From Candidatus Tanganyikabacteria bacterium (GTDB taxonomy: Bacteria; Cyanobacteriota; Sericytochromatia; S15B-MN24; VGJW01), in the NCBI GenBank assembly GCA_016867265.1, contig VGJW01000002.1, positions 146,885-210,884 of the forward strand: DNA of 64,000 nt. Reading direction: 5' to 3'. The position numbers and the translations under genes are program-made. The first letter of the stretch is position 1, and each line of letters starts with the position of its first letter. The notes beneath the pieces were generated by a model. The model worked only from the letters and a program-made list of their open reading frames with translations, had not been told where the DNA came from and made no database searches. Of this stretch, positions 15,853 to 24,304 are shown one piece after another.

Positions 15853-18510
15853 ATGGAACAGGTCGAGACCGGTATGGCCAAGGCCTACGAGCCGGGTGCC
15901 GTAGAGCCGTTCTGGCTCGGCAAGTGGCAAGAGCTGGGGGCCTTTTCAAGTCCCGAGTTGCCCGAAGGGCCAACTTGGACCGCGCCCTGTCCACCCCCCA
16001 ACGTGACGGGCGCCTTGCACATGGGCCACGCCGTGAACGGCACGCTTCAGGACGTGCTGGCGCGATCGATGCGGATGCGGGGGCACGTCGTCCGCTGGCA
16101 ACCCGGGACCGACCATGCCGGCATCTCCACCCAGATGGTGGTCGAGCGGAAGCTGCACCGCGAGGAGGGCAAGACGCGCCATGATCTGGGACGCGAGGCG
16201 TTCCTCGGCCGTGTCTGGGAATGGAAGGAGGCCTCGGGCAACCAGATCATCAACCAGTTCCGCAGGCTCGGGACCTCACTCGACTTCGACCGATGGCAGT
16301 TCACGATGGATCCGGAATACAGCCGTGCTGTTCGCACGGCCTTCGTGCGCCTCTTCGACAAGGGCCTGGTCTTCCGGGGCAAGAGGATGATCAACTGGTG
16401 CCCGCGTTGCCTGACCAGTCTGTCCGACCTCGAGGTCAAGCACGAGGAACGCGAAGGCCGGCTTTATCGGGTCCGGTACCTTGCGGAAGACGGCCACGGC
16501 GCCATCGAGATTGCGACCGTGCGCCCGGAAACGATCCTTGCCGACTCGGCCGTTGCCGTCCATCCCGACGATGCACGACATGCTGCCCTGCTGGGACGCA
16601 GGGTTCGGGTACCCCTTGGGGGGCGCAGCGTGCCCGTCATCGCCGACAGCTATGTCGATCCCGAGTTCGGGACGGGGGGCCTGAAGGTCACCCCGGCTCA
16701 CGATCCCAATGACTGGGAGATTGGCCAACGCCACGGGCTCGAGGTCCTCGACCTGCTGACGGCCGACGGTCGCCTTGAGGCCTGGACGGGCGAGCCTTGG
16801 GCCGGAAGCGACCGTTTCGAGGCACGTGCCCGCTTCGTCGAGGCACTCGAACTCGAGGGACTGCTGGTCGCCAGTGAGCCCTACGTGCATCAGGTGGGGA
16901 CCTGCGAGCGCTGCGCCACGGTCATCGAGCCGCGCCTGTCCGAGCAGTGGTGGGTCAGGATGTCGGAGCTTGCGGCTCCGGCCATCGCCGCGGCCGAGTC
17001 CGGTGACCTGCGCTTCCACCCCGAGCGCTGGCGGGACGTCTACCTTGATTGGCTCCATCACGTCCGGGATTGGTGCATTTCGCGGCAGCTCTGGTGGGGG
17101 CATCGCATCCCGGTCTTCACCTGCACCGAGGGGCACGTGCGCGCCTCGGTCGATGACCTCGAGGCTTGTCCCGAATGCGGTGCCGGCGTCACGCAGGATC
17201 CGGACGTGCTCGATACGTGGTTCTCGAGTGCACTATGGCCCTTTGCCACCCAGGGATGGCCCGACCGGACTCCGGCATATGACCGCTACTTCCCTGCGCA
17301 ACTGCTGTCGACGGCCCGGGACATCATGGCCCTCTGGGTGGCGCGGATGGTGTTCATGTCCTTGGAGTTGACAGGCAAGCTGCCCTTCCGGGACGTCGTC
17401 ATCCACGCGACCATCATGACCCGTGATGGCAAGCGCATGAGCAAGTCCAAGGGGACGGGCGTGGACCCGCTGGACATGCTGGAGCAGTACGGCACGGATG
17501 CATGTCGGTGGTGGATGGCCGGCGCCGGGACAGCTGCGCAGGACGTCAACTTCATGCCGGAGAAGATCGAGGCCGCGCGCAATTTCTGCAACAAGGTCTG
17601 GAATGCCGCGCGCTTCTCCATGATGTCCCTGCCGGAAGGCGAGGGCACTTGGCAGCGCCTTCAGGCCGAACCGCCCTCGACCGCACTCGAGGATCGCTGG
17701 ATCCTGTCGTGCCTGAGCCGGACGATCCAGCAGGTCGACCGCGCCTTGGAGAGTTATCAGCTTCACTTGGCCACCGAGGCCTTGCAGGGCTTCGCCTGGT
17801 CCGAGTTCTGCGACTGGTGGCTCGAGGCAGCCAAGCCTCGCCTTCGCGCCGGGGAGCCTGCGGCGCAGGCGACCTTGCGCAAGGTGCTTGGCGAGTTGTT
17901 GGCCCTTTTGCATCCCTTTGTTCCTTTCCTGTCGGAAGAGGTTCACGCGCAGATGGTGCGGGCCGGCCTCGCCGAGCCCGTCGACACACTTCTGCGTCGG
18001 CACTGGCCCGAGGCGGCTCCCCGGGACCAGGAAGCCGAGGAGGTATTCGGGCGTGCCATTGAGGTGGTCCGGGCCGTCCGGACCCTGCGGCAGGAGCTCG
18101 ACGTGCCTCCAGCCAAGAAGGCCGAGCGCCTGATTCTCGAGGGATCCGAGGCAGACTTGGCGGGTCTTCGCGCCTTGGCCGGCGTGCTGGCCCTGCTGGC
18201 GCGCGCCGAGGACCTCGAGTTCCGTGAGGATCCCTGGTCCGGCAAGGGCAGTGCCTCGGTGGTCGTCCGTGGCCTGACAGTCCATATGCCGCTGGGCGGT
18301 TTGCTTGACCTCGACAAGGAGCGCGAGCGGCTGGCCCAGGCCCTCGAGGCCACCAGGGCCGAGGAGGCGCGCCTTGCGGGGCAGCTTGCCAACGAAGCCT
18401 TCGTAGCCAAGGCTCCTGCGGCCGTGGTCGACAAACTGCGGCAGCGGTCCGCAGAGGTCGCCGAGCAGGAGCGGGCTATTGGCCGGCGCCTGCGCCTGCT
18501 GGAGGTCTGA
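15853..18510 (+). CDS. valS: Valyl-tRNA synthetase
   Basis: 885 residues, the normal size. It charges tRNA-Val. The HIGH-type signature appears in PPPNVTGALHMGHA and the KMSKS motif in GKRMSKSKGTG. A connective editing domain lies between them (TVRPETILADSAVAVHP; GTGGLKVTPAHDPND), and a CxxC pair (CERC, CPRC) suggests bound zinc. The C-terminal coiled-coil arm typical of ValRS is present from about residue 820. ATG 15853 follows GGGAGG; an earlier in-frame GTG-like start has no support. The next gene begins four bases after the stop. Confidence 0.98.
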   Translation: MEQVETGMAKAYEPGAVEPFWLGKWQELGAFSSPELPEGPTWTAPCPPPNVTGALHMGHAVNGTLQDVLARSMRMRGHVVRWQPGTDHAGISTQMVVERKLHREEGKTRHDLGREAFLGRVWEWKEASGNQIINQFRRLGTSLDFDRWQFTMDPEYSRAVRTAFVRLFDKGLVFRGKRMINWCPRCLTSLSDLEVKHEEREGRLYRVRYLAEDGHGAIEIATVRPETILADSAVAVHPDDARHAALLGRRVRVPLGGRSVPVIADSYVDPEFGTGGLKVTPAHDPNDWEIGQRHGLEVLDLLTADGRLEAWTGEPWAGSDRFEARARFVEALELEGLLVASEPYVHQVGTCERCATVIEPRLSEQWWVRMSELAAPAIAAAESGDLRFHPERWRDVYLDWLHHVRDWCISRQLWWGHRIPVFTCTEGHVRASVDDLEACPECGAGVTQDPDVLDTWFSSALWPFATQGWPDRTPAYDRYFPAQLLSTARDIMALWVARMVFMSLELTGKLPFRDVVIHATIMTRDGKRMSKSKGTGVDPLDMLEQYGTDACRWWMAGAGTAAQDVNFMPEKIEAARNFCNKVWNAARFSMMSLPEGEGTWQRLQAEPPSTALEDRWILSCLSRTIQQVDRALESYQLHLATEALQGFAWSEFCDWWLEAAKPRLRAGEPAAQATLRKVLGELLALLHPFVPFLSEEVHAQMVRAGLAEPVDTLLRRHWPEAAPRDQEAEEVFGRAIEVVRAVRTLRQELDVPPAKKAERLILEGSEADLAGLRALAGVLALLARAEDLEFREDPWSGKGSASVVVRGLTVHMPLGGLLDLDKERERLAQALEATRAEEARLAGQLANEAFVAKAPAAVVDKLRQRSAEVAEQERAIGRRLRLLEV

Positions 18511-18514
18511 GTCC

Positions 18515-19801
18515 TTGGCAGCAGGCCTCCGCTTCGCTTGGTGCCCCATCCTGGCGCTGATGGCCGGCTTGCTGCTCCTGCCGGTTGCTCCGGCTGCGGC
18601 GGTCAGGGATGTCAGGACCGGGGCCGAGCGCATTCTCGACGGTACGTGGCCCCAGCCCCAGGGCCTCAAGGTGGGACTCGTCACGCACGGTGCTGCCGTG
18701 ACCCGGACCGGGGAGCGGGACGTCGAGGCGCTTGTCGCGCGCGGGCCTTGGCAGGTCGTTCGCCTCTTCACGCCGGAGCATGGTCTGGATGCGGCCCTTC
18801 AGGGGCGTATCCAGGATGGCCGTGTCGAGATGCATACGCCGGAGGGAACCCGGTCGCTGCCTGTACGCAGCTTGTATGGCGCCCGCCTGAAGCCCGTGGC
18901 GGAGGATCTGGAGGGTCTGGACGCCCTGGTGTTCGATCTTCAGGATGTCGGTGCGCGCTTCTATACCTATGGGTCGACGCTGAAGAAGGTCATGGAGGCG
19001 GCCGCCGAGCACGGGCTGCGAACCATCGTGCTGGACAGGCCGAATCCGCTGGGGGGAGAGGTCCTCGAGGGGGGGGTGCTCGATCCGGCTTTCCTCTCAT
19101 TCACGGGACCGGCAGCCGTTGCCGTTCGCCATGGGCTGACCATGGGCGAGTTGGCGCAATGGTTCCACGGGACGGTCGGCGGCAACCTCGAGGTCGTCCC
19201 CGTGGCTGGTTTGCACCGCCGAGACATGTGGCAGGATCTTGACCGGACCTGGACCGCCCCCAGCCCGGCCATGACCTCTCTCGAATCGGCATGGCTCTAC
19301 CCCGGCGCGTGTTTCTTCGAGGCCACGAGCGTCGATGTCCGCGTGGGCGAACGCCCCTTCACCACTTGGGCCGCCCCTTGGCTGGATGCCCGTGGACTCG
19401 CCGCCCATCTGGCCGCGCTCGGCTTGCCGGGTGTCGCCGTCAGCTCGCGTGTCATGCCCATGGGCACAATCCGGACGCGGGACCTCTGGGAGCGCCACGA
19501 GGGACCGCGTACGCTCGGCCGCACGTCCGGATCGGATCCCTTTCCCGCAGTCGTCCTCGAGGTCACGGATCCCGCGGCCTTCCGTCCCGTGACGCTGGCT
19601 GTTCATGCGCTGGTCTGGATCCGCAAGCATCACGGTGCCTCGATGGCACTGGAGCCCAAGGGGTTCGACCGGATGGCCGGGACGGACCGCCTGCGGTTGG
19701 GGTTGCTCGAGGGACGGGACGCCGAGACCCTGCTGACGGATTGGACTTCGGGCCTGAACGGACACGCGCCGTTGTGGCGGAAGGTCCACCTCTATCGCTG
19801 A
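18515..19801 (+). CDS. Exo-beta-N-acetylmuramidase NamZ-like (DUF1343)
   Basis: 428 residues. A signal peptide (about 1-29, ending APAAA) is followed by one DUF1343/NamZ domain with LFTPEHGLDA, DALVFDLQDVGARFYTY, VLDRPNPLGG, RHGLTMGELA and PSPAMTSLESAWLYPG. NamZ proteins remove terminal MurNAc from peptidoglycan fragments outside the cytoplasm. A TTG start at 18515 with GGAGG nine bases upstream gives the clean signal peptide. It is four bases from valS and overlaps the next gene by one base (TGATG). The pairing with valS is unusual and probably reflects shared transcription rather than function. Confidence 0.9.
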   Translation: MAAGLRFAWCPILALMAGLLLLPVAPAAAVRDVRTGAERILDGTWPQPQGLKVGLVTHGAAVTRTGERDVEALVARGPWQVVRLFTPEHGLDAALQGRIQDGRVEMHTPEGTRSLPVRSLYGARLKPVAEDLEGLDALVFDLQDVGARFYTYGSTLKKVMEAAAEHGLRTIVLDRPNPLGGEVLEGGVLDPAFLSFTGPAAVAVRHGLTMGELAQWFHGTVGGNLEVVPVAGLHRRDMWQDLDRTWTAPSPAMTSLESAWLYPGACFFEATSVDVRVGERPFTTWAAPWLDARGLAAHLAALGLPGVAVSSRVMPMGTIRTRDLWERHEGPRTLGRTSGSDPFPAVVLEVTDPAAFRPVTLAVHALVWIRKHHGASMALEPKGFDRMAGTDRLRLGLLEGRDAETLLTDWTSGLNGHAPLWRKVHLYR

Positions 19802-20757
19802 TGGCCTTCGATCTTCAGCCGATGGCCCGTCTCGACATGGGCTACCTGTCACTGCCGCCCTCGCCCGGCACGGCATCCCATGCCCCTGAAGTCCTGACGC
19901 CAGCCTTGCGAGGTGGTCTGGGCGTCAATCTCCTGCCTGGGGTCGATGCTCGCCTCGTGCTGGGCGTCATGCCGGCCGAAGCTGCCGGACGCCGGGGGGT
20001 GGGACTCCGCGAGGCGGCCGTGACGTGGCAGCCTGCCGGTGGACTCAGGCTTTCGGGCGGGCAGTTGCGGCTGCCTTGGCAGGAGCTGGAGGACAGGACC
20101 TCGTTCGGCCAGTGGTTTCAGGGTGGCCTGATGGGCACCGCGGGCTTCCTCGAGCCGGCCGGACTCGGCGGCGGCGCGTCGCTGGACTGGGGTGATGAGG
20201 ACGTGGAGGGGGGTGTGGCGCTTGCCGCCGTGGCGTCGGAGGGCTGGCTGGGTGGAGCGGGCACACGCTCCGGGCCACTCGTGCCCGCGTTCTGGGGTCG
20301 GGGCCCCGCCGTTCAGGGACATCTGCGGACACGTTTGCCGTGGCTGGGCAACTGGGCACTTGGTGGCCGTTACAACCTGGCCGACGACCAGCAGGTGATG
20401 GCGATGGGCCACGGGCACGCCGGCCCGATGGCGTGGTTGGCTGCGGCCGGTGCCTCGTCCTCTGCCGCCGTCGGCGTGGACCTCGCGGCCCAGGCTGAGG
20501 TTCGCTGGTGGTGGACAGGCGATGCCTCGCCACAGGCCACGGGGTCTTGGCTGGTGCTCTCCGGTCGTGGCCAGCGCAATACGGCTGTTTCCGAAGTCGC
20601 GTCTGCATCCTGGGAAGTGGGCCTTGGCGTGGGCGCGGCACCTGACGACCACACCTACGCCGTCACGGGCTTGTCGTGGCGCAAACGTCCGGGCGCCTCG
20701 GAACCGGAGTGGTGGTGGCGGACGGCCGTGTCTTGGCGCCTGCGGGAAGAGGATTGA
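19801..20757 (+). CDS. Putative beta-barrel (porin-like) protein without signal peptide
   Basis: 318 residues made of alternating polar/hydrophobic strands with many Gly, Trp and aromatic ends (GGLGVNLLPGVDARLVLG, GLRLSGGQLRLPW, WALGGRYNLAD, WWWRTAVSWRL), ending in a short acidic tail rather than the usual aromatic residue. The pattern resembles outer-membrane barrels, but the visible start is MAFDLQPMARLDMGYLS, without a signal peptide. The ATG overlaps the muramidase stop codon (TGATG), so translation is coupled. Export could depend on another route or the barrel assignment could be wrong. No family was recognised. Confidence 0.6.
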   Translation: MAFDLQPMARLDMGYLSLPPSPGTASHAPEVLTPALRGGLGVNLLPGVDARLVLGVMPAEAAGRRGVGLREAAVTWQPAGGLRLSGGQLRLPWQELEDRTSFGQWFQGGLMGTAGFLEPAGLGGGASLDWGDEDVEGGVALAAVASEGWLGGAGTRSGPLVPAFWGRGPAVQGHLRTRLPWLGNWALGGRYNLADDQQVMAMGHGHAGPMAWLAAAGASSSAAVGVDLAAQAEVRWWWTGDASPQATGSWLVLSGRGQRNTAVSEVASASWEVGLGVGAAPDDHTYAVTGLSWRKRPGASEPEWWWRTAVSWRLREED

Positions 20758-20760
20758 GCG

Positions 20761-21030
20761 TCAGAAGCCCGTGGTCAGCAAGCGGCGCAGGACTTGGTAA
20801 ATCACCTGGTAAGCCGCCATCGCGATGAGCGGCGAGATGTCGATCGGACCCATGCCCGGGACCAGCTTGCGGAAGGGCGCCAACGCCGGTTCGACGAGCC
20901 TGCTGATCCCGTTCACGAGGGGATGGCTGCGGTCCATATTGGGGATCCAGCTCATCACCACCCAGACGAGCAGCAACAGGCTCCAGACGTTGTAGGCGAG
21001 ATCGAGCAGGTCGACGAGCATGGCCGTCAT
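20761..21030 (-). CDS. yggT: YggT-family membrane protein
   Basis: 89 residues with two membrane segments (about 8-27 and 63-82) and the family motif WVVMSWIPN followed by NGISRLVEPALAPFRKLVP. YggT proteins are small inner-membrane proteins found beside proC/yggS/sepF; in some species they affect osmotic-stress tolerance or division. It overlaps proC by four bases (ATGA) and is the last gene of that group. Only three bases separate it from the opposing porin-like gene. Confidence 0.92.
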   Translation of the reverse strand: MTAMLVDLLDLAYNVWSLLLLVWVVMSWIPNMDRSHPLVNGISRLVEPALAPFRKLVPGMGPIDISPLIAMAAYQVIYQVLRRLLTTGF

Positions 21031-21851
21031 CGGGCAGCCTCCTGTCCCAGGGTCTTCGAGCGTTCGGTGGCGGCTTTGACGGCGAGGCAGAAGGTTGCGC
21101 GGACTGCGGCCTCTTCAAGCACCTGCAAGCCGGCCGCCGTCGTCCCGGCGGGCGTGACGACCTGGTCCTTGAGCTCTGCCGGATGCATGCCGGACGCCTT
21201 GACCATGAGGGCAGCCCCGGCTACCGTCTGGCATACCAGCTCCCGACTGATGCGCCGTGGCAAGCCTTGCTGCACACCGGCGTCGATCAGCGCTTCGATG
21301 ATGAGCGTCACATAGGCGGGGCCACTGCCGGACAGGCCTGTCACGGCATCAAAGTAGGCTTCGGGCAACTCGACCGTTTCCCCCACGCTGTCGAAGATGG
21401 CACGGGCTGCCTGCTGGATGGTCTCACCCGCCGCGCTGTTCCACGCCACGGACGTGATGCTTTGGCCGATGGTCGCGCAGGTATTGGGCATGGCCCGGAC
21501 CAGTGGAGGGAACGTTCCGGGGAAGAAGGCTGCAAGCTGATCAAGCCGCGCACCCGCCACGATCGACAGGCCCGGCACCCCGTCCGGCCAGTGGGGGGCC
21601 AGCTGTTGCATCACCACCGGCAGTTGGGCCGGCTTGACCGCCAGCAGGACGGCATCGGCACGCAGGCAGTCGCGGTTGTCCTGGGTCGTGGCGACGCCAT
21701 AGGTCTGGGCGAGGTGCGCCAGCCTGCTCGGCAGGGGGTCGGCGACCAGCAAGCGGGCGGGTTCGTGGACGCCACGGGCGACAAGGCCCTTGACGAGGGC
21801 CTCGGCCATCGTGCCGCCACCCACGAAGGCCAGATGCCACGGGCCGTTCAC
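21027..21851 (-). CDS. proC: Pyrroline-5-carboxylate reductase
   Basis: 274 residues. The NAD(P)H-binding fold (LAFVGGGTMAEALVKGL), the MPNTCATIGQS segment and the C-terminal dimerisation motif TGLSGSGPAYVTLIIEALIDAG are typical. It catalyses the last step of proline synthesis. GTG 21851 has GGAGG eight bases upstream and removes five poorly conserved residues compared with a GTG at 21866. A TATGCT hexamer on the minus strand just past the sepF hairpin may give it its own promoter. Confidence 0.95.
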   Translation of the reverse strand: MNGPWHLAFVGGGTMAEALVKGLVARGVHEPARLLVADPLPSRLAHLAQTYGVATTQDNRDCLRADAVLLAVKPAQLPVVMQQLAPHWPDGVPGLSIVAGARLDQLAAFFPGTFPPLVRAMPNTCATIGQSITSVAWNSAAGETIQQAARAIFDSVGETVELPEAYFDAVTGLSGSGPAYVTLIIEALIDAGVQQGLPRRISRELVCQTVAGAALMVKASGMHPAELKDQVVTPAGTTAAGLQVLEEAAVRATFCLAVKAATERSKTLGQEAAR

Positions 21852-21883
21852 GCGTGCTTCCTCCACATAGGGTCAAGCATACA

Positions 21884-21924
21884 CCAGGGCCGGCCGCTCC
21901 CTGCTGGGAACCGGCCGGCCCTGG
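21884..21924 (-). terminator. Hairpin between sepF and proC
   Basis: CCAGGGCCGGCCG pairs perfectly with CGGCCGGCCCTGG (13 base pairs, 15-base loop). It lies 10 bases after the sepF stop codon, so yggS-sepF may end here while proC starts from the TATGCT just downstream. Confidence 0.6.
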
Positions 21925-21934
21925 CGAGACGACG

Positions 21935-22405
21935 TCAGACGGCGTTGTGCACGTAGTGCGGCGGGACCTGCTGGCCCAGGCCGGCCTGCGGTGCCTGGTT
22001 CCAGGTCTGCTGGCCGCGCGGGGCGGCCGCGAGATTCACGTTCGAGGGGACGAAGGTGAAGATGTCCTTGCTGATGCGCTGGCTCTGGCCGTCGAGGGCG
22101 ACGATGGCACCTGTCAGCAGGTCGACGAGACGCTGGTGCTGGTCGGCGGGCATCTGATGCAGGTTGATCAGAATCGTGCGACGGTTCTTGATTTCGGCGA
22201 TCAGGGCAGGAGCCTCCTCGAAGGAGAGGGGCTCCACGACGAGCATCTCGTGGTCCACCCTACGAGCGAGCGCACGGATGTCGGTCACCTTGGTCGGACC
22301 AACGAACTCGCGGGGTGTGTGGTCGCCTTCCACTTCGACGGGCTTATCATCCTTATCATCCCAACCGAGAATTTCGTAGACGAAGTTCCTGATCTGTTCA
22401 CCCAT
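21935..22405 (-). CDS. sepF: Cell division protein SepF
   Basis: 156 residues. An N-terminal amphipathic membrane-targeting helix (MGEQIRNFVYEILGW), an acidic linker, and the SepF core (DHEMLVVEPLSFEEA...RRTILINLHQM...RLVDLLTGAIVALDGQ) with the conserved IFTFVPSNV end. SepF anchors FtsZ to the membrane in Gram-positives, cyanobacteria and relatives. AGGAGG lies 12 bases before ATG 22405. It overlaps the end of yggS by eight bases. A Gln/Pro-rich tail follows the core. Confidence 0.95.
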   Translation of the reverse strand: MGEQIRNFVYEILGWDDKDDKPVEVEGDHTPREFVGPTKVTDIRALARRVDHEMLVVEPLSFEEAPALIAEIKNRRTILINLHQMPADQHQRLVDLLTGAIVALDGQSQRISKDIFTFVPSNVNLAAAPRGQQTWNQAPQAGLGQQVPPHYVHNAV

Positions 22406-23111
22406 GATGCGCGTCAGCCTCCTGCTGTGATGTGGGCCGCTGCCCGAAGATGCCACTGCCGATGCGCAGGTGGGTTGCCCCCTCCTGAATCGCCAGTTCG
22501 AAATCGCCCGACATGCCCATCGAGAGGATGGACCCTTCGGGCGCGAGGTGGTCGCGCAGTTCGCGCAAGTCACGGAAGGTCCTGCGGACCTCCGTTTCGG
22601 ATGCGTCCTGGGACGCAAGGGTCATGAAGCCATCGAGGGCCACGCCCTCTGTCTCCCGGGCCAGGCGGATGGCGGCCTCGGCCTCCTCGGGAGGCAGGCC
22701 GGCCTTTCGCGGGTCGCGGGCCGTGTTGATCTGGAGGAGCAGGCGTTGCGTCAGGCCCAACTGGGTGGCTCTGCGGCCAATCCGGGTCACCAACTCGGGA
22801 CTGTCGATGCCGTGCAGCAGAGCGAACCGACCGACGACCCGGTTGACCTTGTTGCTCTGGAGCGGCCCTATCAGGTGCCACTCGGGAACGCTGTCCCCGA
22901 GGACCTCCTGCTTGAGGCAAGCTTCCTGCACCCTGTTCTCCCCGAAGCTGCGGATACCGCAGTACAAAGCCTCGCGTATCCTGTCGACGTCAACGCCCTT
23001 CGTTACGGCCACGATCGTGAGCGCTCCGGGATCACGACCAGCTTCTGCGGCCGCACGGGCTATCCGGGCACGGAGGTGCCCGGTGGCTGTGGCCACCGCA
23101 GTCGAGGTCAT
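22398..23111 (-). CDS. yggS: PLP-binding protein, YggS/PROSC family
   Basis: 237 residues, a TIM-barrel PLP carrier that maintains pyridoxal-phosphate balance. PLP would be linked to K38 (AVTKGVD). Family motifs HLIGPLQSNKV and SMGMSGDFELAIQEGATHLRIGSGIFG-like C-terminus are clear. It begins the yggS-sepF-proC-yggT group. A TTGACA hexamer lies upstream on the minus strand at 23230-23225, without a convincing -10. Confidence 0.96.
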   Translation of the reverse strand: MTSTAVATATGHLRARIARAAAEAGRDPGALTIVAVTKGVDVDRIREALYCGIRSFGENRVQEACLKQEVLGDSVPEWHLIGPLQSNKVNRVVGRFALLHGIDSPELVTRIGRRATQLGLTQRLLLQINTARDPRKAGLPPEEAEAAIRLARETEGVALDGFMTLASQDASETEVRRTFRDLRELRDHLAPEGSILSMGMSGDFELAIQEGATHLRIGSGIFGQRPTSQQEADAHHG

Positions 23112-23290
23112 GAAGGAGGCTCGGCGGCCGTGGGTCGGGAACGCCGGACTGACTGGAGGTTACCTGCCCGTGTCTCTTCTGCTCGGTGGTTTGCGTCACT
23201 CCGGGCAGGTCGGCCGAGGAAATTTGTCAACGACGGTCTAAGGGCTCCGAAGGCACCGGTGCGACGATGCCTCCTTGGAGGGCACGCGCC

Positions 23291-23521
23291 GTGGAGCTCG
23301 GCTTCCTGTTGCGTTTGGTCCGGGCCGTCCTGCCTGGCGGTGCGATGGTCCTTGCGGCCACCGCCTGTGGGGTAGGCGTGCCGTCCGGGGGCGGGCTGGA
23401 CGGCGTCCGGGGCGGGGCCTTCGGGTCCCGTCCCGGGGATCGCTGGACCTTGGCCGGGCAGTGGGTATCGGCCGACTTCGGCGAGCCCTGCCGCCGTGGT
23501 GCCGTTGGCTGGAACCTCTAG
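23291..23521 (+). pseudogene. Lipoprotein signal fragment of a broken subtilase gene
   Basis: A GTG at 23291 with GGAGGG eight bases upstream opens a 76-codon frame whose product starts with a lipoprotein signal (lipobox LAATAC) and then ends at TAG 23519-23521. The next codon, ATG 23522, is in the same frame and begins the subtilase domain. The simplest reading is one exported serine protease gene interrupted by an amber codon. TAG ends other genes in this window normally, so reassignment of the codon is not supported. A sequencing error is possible. Confidence 0.55.
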
Positions 23522-24259
23522 ATGCGCGGCATGTTCGAGGCAGAGTGCGCAGCGACTAGCAGATTCAAGGGGCCTGTCGTCATTGGCGTTCTTGATACTG
23601 GGGTCGATGCCCGACACCATTCTCTGGCCGGGGTGCTGGCCTCCGGACTCGACTTCGTCGGTGAGGACGACCGCATCGCCCGAGCGGTCGATGCCGCGCG
23701 GAAATGGCAGGGTTCGGCCGGTGAGCGAGTGCGTATCCTCAACCTTTCCATCGGTGGTCGCACGCTTTCGGAGCGCCTGGGTGGCGCGCTCAGGGCGGCG
23801 CATGCCGCGGGCATCACCATCGTGGCCGCGTTTGGCAATCGCGGGCGGGGCCTCGACTTCCCGGCCTGCCTCCCCGAGGTGTTGGCCGTCGGTGCCACCA
23901 CGGCGGACGAGGGCCTTGCTGCCTGCTCCAACCGTGGCCCGGGCTTGGCCTTCGTGGCGCCTGGCGGCGACGTCAACGTGCCCGTCTGGTCGGCCTGGCC
24001 GATTCACGTCGGGGCGTCGGACCTGGGCGTGGCGCAACCCCAGACCCGCGATGGCGGCATGATGGGCACATCGATGGCCGCTCCGCATGTCGCGGGTTTG
24101 GCCGCACGCCTGCTCGCCCGCCGGCCGGATCTGGGGCAGGCCGAGCTCAGGCGCGAGTTGGGGCGCTATCTCGTCGATTTGGGGCCGCCCGGACCTGATG
24201 CGTGGTTCGGGGCCGGATTGCCACTCTGGAGCCATGTCCCGGCTGACGGAAGGCGCTAG
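23522..24259 (+). CDS. Subtilisin-like (S8) domain lacking the catalytic-His segment
   Basis: 245 residues, in frame with the upstream signal fragment. The catalytic Asp D25 (IGVLDTGVDA), the oxyanion Asn N106 (AAFGNRG) and the Ser S184 (GTSMAAPHVAG) are present. The segment that should carry HGTHVAG is absent: GLDFVGEDD runs directly into a helix and RILNLSIG, and the Asp-to-Asn distance is about 40 residues shorter than in subtilisin. With no His there is no classical triad. No Shine-Dalgarno precedes ATG 23522 and there is no signal peptide without readthrough of TAG. Probably a decaying gene; a pseudoprotease is the alternative. Confidence 0.7.
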   Translation: MRGMFEAECAATSRFKGPVVIGVLDTGVDARHHSLAGVLASGLDFVGEDDRIARAVDAARKWQGSAGERVRILNLSIGGRTLSERLGGALRAAHAAGITIVAAFGNRGRGLDFPACLPEVLAVGATTADEGLAACSNRGPGLAFVAPGGDVNVPVWSAWPIHVGASDLGVAQPQTRDGGMMGTSMAAPHVAGLAARLLARRPDLGQAELRRELGRYLVDLGPPGPDAWFGAGLPLWSHVPADGRR

Positions 24260-24304
24260 AATAGATTATGCTCTGGCCTGCCGATCAACGCTGACGGTCC
24301 GACG

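Noticed and set aside
23519..23521. TAG reassigned to an amino acid
   Set aside because: TAG ends other genes in the window in the expected place (for example 15741-15743 and 31301-31303), so a local lesion is simpler.
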